A stretch of DNA of 64,000 nucleotides from an uncultured Bacteroidales bacterium. Its GTDB lineage: Bacteria > Bacteroidota > Bacteroidia > Bacteroidales > P3. The notes below the pieces were generated by a model. It was not told the DNA's origin, did not search any database, and was given only the letters and a program-made list of their open reading frames with translations. Below, in pieces: positions 62,201-64,000 of the stretch. A program made the translations under genes and the position numbers. The first letter of the stretch is position 1; every line of letters begins with the position of its first letter. The DNA is taken from contig CAJOMZ010000012.1 in NCBI GenBank assembly GCA_905236645.1, forward strand, positions 1 through 64,000, given 5' to 3'.

Positions 62201-64000
62201 TAGGTATTGCTGTGGCTATTACCAATCCTAAGCAGGTAGCCTCGCCTCTCGAGGTTCAGAATAATAGCGGTAACATTGCAGTGCTTGGCGGTATCATCAA
62301 CGATGGTACAATGCTCTCCGCTTCAATGACGTTTGCTGACAACAATCATCAATGGCTGTCTGCTATCCCCGACAACGATAACTATCCGATATACAACTGG
62401 ATTCGCAGTGGTTCGCAGTTTGCAGAGAACAATGTCTCGAGTTTTGTTACCACATCAGGTGCAATAACTGGCAATGAGCCCTTCTTGGACGAGGACTACT
62501 ACAAGATTCTGATTGATCCTAACACCCTTCGTTCAAATACTTTTGCCGTAGACAAGTTCCAGGCTTATGAGAAAATCCTCGCCGGTACTTGGGCTCCTTA
62601 CGGCCTGGCATCTACCCGCGAATACCATCCGGCATTCTCGTTCCGTTACTACCTTGCTGAACAATCTGTTCTTGATTCACTCCACAATCAGAACTCCTCG
62701 TTCAACAGAAACTACAACGAAAACCTGCGCTACACTTTGACAAACAGCCGCAACAAGTCGCTTATGTTCAACGACTTTGAGAAGCTGCCGAGTGTACGCA
62801 TTGTCTTCACTCCCGATACCAGCAAGTGGACTCGTTGCCCGGTTCTTGAAATGTGCGACGACTATACTCAGTCGGAGGGTAACGCACGTCGTTTCCAGAT
62901 ACGTAAACACGCTTCTATCGACAAGAACGGTGACACCGCTACCGTGGCTGGTGCATCTACCGATCCTGCAAGCCCCAACTACATCTCTGACCGTGGTATG
63001 GGCTGGTTCCCGGGCTACGCTATCAACCTGACTACCGGCGAGCGCCTCAATATTATGTATGGAGAGGATTCACGTTACGTCCAGTTCAACGGTCGTGATA
63101 TGATGTGGAACCCCGTCAGCACAGTGACTGTCGGTACTTCCAACTATATTATGGGCGGTCGTCACTACATCTATGTGATGAATGCTATGTCGCAAGACTT
63201 CCCGTATTACCACGTTTCACGTGAGGATTACTTCCCGTTCAACTACAAGGCACCCTCGTACGATGCCGGTGTATGGGCTATGCGAATGCTCAAATCTCTT
63301 GACCATATCTTTAAGTGCCCCTATCCTAATACTCCGGCCAATGCTCAAAAGATTACTGACTACTACAAAGAATTCAACCAGGGTCTTCTTAAATACGAAG
63401 GCGCAAAGTATGTCTTGCCAATTCGCGACTCTTCTGCCTTCCTGTTCTCAACCGTTGCTTGGGTCAATATGCCTATCGTGAACGAGAGCATTAACAACCC
63501 GAAAGACATTCCTTGCGATGTTACCATTGAACTTAATGTTAACAACCGTTATGGCAAGTTCTTGGGCGACAACGGTACAAGACCCGATAATGCCGGCCTC
63601 CCCACGGTCAACGGAAACAATCCTATGTATATGTTCGAGCTTACTCCCGACATCGTGACACTTACCAATGTCGCAACAGGAGACAACGCACGCCAGAGCT
63701 ACAAGGATTCCATTATGGATGCAATAAACGTTGTACCTAACCCCTATTACAGTTATTCTACTTATGAGACAGCAAGCCAGTTGGAGACAAAGGTCCGTTT
63801 CATCAATGTGCCGGGCAACACCACGATTACCATCTATACCATTGATGGTACTCTGGTCCGCACATTCCCGAACACTCCTTCTAACACTACCACTTACGAC
63901 TGGGATCTGCACAACCACAATGGTATCCCCATTGCCGGTGGTATGTATCTGATACATTTCAGCACTCCTGGTATTGGTGAGCGTGTTGTGAAATGGTTTG
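59257..64000 (+). CDS. Giant exported T9SS-type protein (3' end outside window)
   Basis: The frame is open from MKNIFVKTVLLAFVFSATMG at 59257 to the window edge, 1581 codons visible without a stop. The signal peptide ends near TAVAR. The N-terminal segment LNINNVRALINGYGNMWYDG...YHIPKDGTSTPLYCAALWIGG matches a family of large Bacteroidota surface proteins. An Fn3-like region (DAPTLVVQEMSNEVLLYITYDNP) lies near 630. Near the right edge VVPNPYYSYSTYETASQLETKVRFINVPGNTTITIYTIDG resembles a T9SS type A C-terminal domain, so the stop is probably just beyond 64000. The pairing with the TonB receptor suggests one surface system. Confidence 0.85.
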   Translation, partial: MKNIFVKTVLLAFVFSATMGTAVARECTTCKKKSSTKTAVQSKAAVCKRAQSTAELNINNVRALINGYGNMWYDGSITQYHIPKDGTSTPLYCAALWIGGTDVNDQLRLAALRFGSEGDDYWPGPLTRDGTADVTIEVCNYYDRHYKITQAEVQSFMQMFDYSVNPPVPNEKYDESAISQVIKEWPAHGNFANQSYYLAPFFDADGDGDYNYQNGDYPYYDFGNALCPRTLKAKLAPGESYKPFPTMEDSLGIVKGGILSDQVLKGDQTIWWVFNDMGNTHTESGGQPIGLEIRAQAFAFSTNDEINNMTFYSYEIINRSTYELRNTYFSQWVDPDLGYGYDDFIGCDVKRGLGYCYNGKDVDGPGTGSYSGIPPAVGIDFFQGPYMDPDGKDNPKIDIAKIKSNPSHPFYNKLKDYLLPNGTYDTIRLSDDADLFYPDGWYFQQNDSVGNCAINGVNFGNNIIDDERFGMRRFVYYENGTSSINGEPTKATDYYNYLQGYWKNGSHMKYGGNAISTGVSELNCDFMFPDDSDPLHWGTNGVVPGDEFHPNDWTEVTSGDNVTPGDRRFMQSAGPFTLKPGAVNYITVGIPFAQASSGNRWSSVTLLREIDDVCQALFENCFKVLDGPDAPTLVVQEMSNEVLLYITYDNPNSNNYGESYKDEDPSILRSYPDELRLYKFEGYQIYQLVNSTASVTDIGNETKARLVFQCDIENYYDDTSANPTLPIAKLVNYTSNSSTGLLTGRIMVDGANAGIKHVVRVTTDLFANGTSTNLVNNKEYYYICIAYAHNRYKEYSQTDPTKLDGQKEPYLAGRKNEWGGTITPVTAKPHNPSSENGGTIVQATYGMCPNITRIEGYGNGGNILKLTEESITELMGAPGVPGKGPGVMNESTTGGSYSATMNNPCIIVNPRYEQNAGPVNVRVVDPLNVKEGQFYIKFTGVSDSSKWIITRVDETIPLYDNVYADTADFIIGRYNEQLFLDLGIAVAITNPKQVASPLEVQNNSGNIAVLGGIINDGTMLSASMTFADNNHQWLSAIPDNDNYPIYNWIRSGSQFAENNVSSFVTTSGAITGNEPFLDEDYYKILIDPNTLRSNTFAVDKFQAYEKILAGTWAPYGLASTREYHPAFSFRYYLAEQSVLDSLHNQNSSFNRNYNENLRYTLTNSRNKSLMFNDFEKLPSVRIVFTPDTSKWTRCPVLEMCDDYTQSEGNARRFQIRKHASIDKNGDTATVAGASTDPASPNYISDRGMGWFPGYAINLTTGERLNIMYGEDSRYVQFNGRDMMWNPVSTVTVGTSNYIMGGRHYIYVMNAMSQDFPYYHVSREDYFPFNYKAPSYDAGVWAMRMLKSLDHIFKCPYPNTPANAQKITDYYKEFNQGLLKYEGAKYVLPIRDSSAFLFSTVAWVNMPIVNESINNPKDIPCDVTIELNVNNRYGKFLGDNGTRPDNAGLPTVNGNNPMYMFELTPDIVTLTNVATGDNARQSYKDSIMDAINVVPNPYYSYSTYETASQLETKVRFINVPGNTTITIYTIDGTLVRTFPNTPSNTTTYDWDLHNHNGIPIAGGMYLIHFSTPGIGERVVKWF

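Overview
This window is a stretch of chromosome from a member of the Bacteroidota, most probably the class Bacteroidia and order Bacteroidales. Several things point there. The promoters have the Bacteroidota form, TTTG near -33 and TAnnTTTG near -7. There is a gldH-type lipoprotein gene, a fused secDF, a CarboxypepD_reg-headed TonB-dependent receptor, proteins with type IX secretion (T9SS) C-terminal sorting domains, and LytS/LytTR signalling. The DNA is G+C-rich by eye. A GH33 sialidase hints at a host-associated lifestyle. The genus cannot be named from the sequence.

Layout. 0-6.6 kb (minus): holB-ricT-gldH-mrcA-rlmN, a tight housekeeping and cell-envelope operon. 7.2-11.6 kb (plus): mrdA (frameshifted here by an exact 31-bp tandem duplication), rodA and clpX. 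11.6-14.1 kb (minus): efp behind a small membrane protein, then a glutaminyl-cyclase-like M28 enzyme and a Rieske-like lipoprotein. 14.7-18.5 kb (plus): a T9SS cargo protein, a small lipoprotein, a thioredoxin-like protein and manA. 18.7-25.5 kb (plus): a six-gene exporter and two-component operon (TolC, HlyD, two ABC-2 permeases, LytS kinase, LytTR regulator) with no ATPase gene. 25.9-34.8 kb (plus): ribBA; zapA with a coiled-coil partner, a candidate structured RNA and rny; lgt-gpmA; lptE behind an unlisted 56-aa gene; and a DUF2723 membrane protein. 34.8-38.6 kb (minus): an outer-membrane protein, rbfA, a LolC-like permease, a CarboxypepD_reg protein, a lipoprotein and a SprT-like protein. 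38.7-42.1 kb (minus): DUF1573, aminotransferase, GreA/B-like protein and sialidase. 42.6-46.0 kb (plus): a four-subunit 2-oxoacid:ferredoxin oxidoreductase and a NUDIX hydrolase. 46.1-48.3 kb (minus): a 44-aa basic protein, DUF4301 and a lipoprotein. 48.4-50.6 kb (plus): cyclophilin, pheS and folB; radC is convergent. 51.8-64 kb (plus): secDF, a small membrane protein, a large TonB-dependent receptor and a giant exported T9SS-type protein that runs off the window.

The most unusual signal is a family of long intergenic hairpins built from 11-bp tandem units, in two related sequence types. Type A has TTGTCCAGT-like units, at 6.8, 25.6 and 31.3 kb. Type B has TTGTACAAT-like units, at 42.3 and 51.4 kb. 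The two types share a head sequence. All five copies lie about 190-290 bp upstream of a rightward gene, and none lies between convergent genes. I know of no named family they match.

Much of the window concerns the envelope: peptidoglycan synthesis (PBP1A, PBP2, RodA), lipoprotein maturation and sorting (Lgt, LolC-like, LptE), Sec export (SecDF), N-terminal processing of exported proteins (glutaminyl cyclase, with six exported proteins carrying Gln after the predicted signal cleavage site) and outer-membrane or surface proteins (TonB receptor, T9SS cargo).
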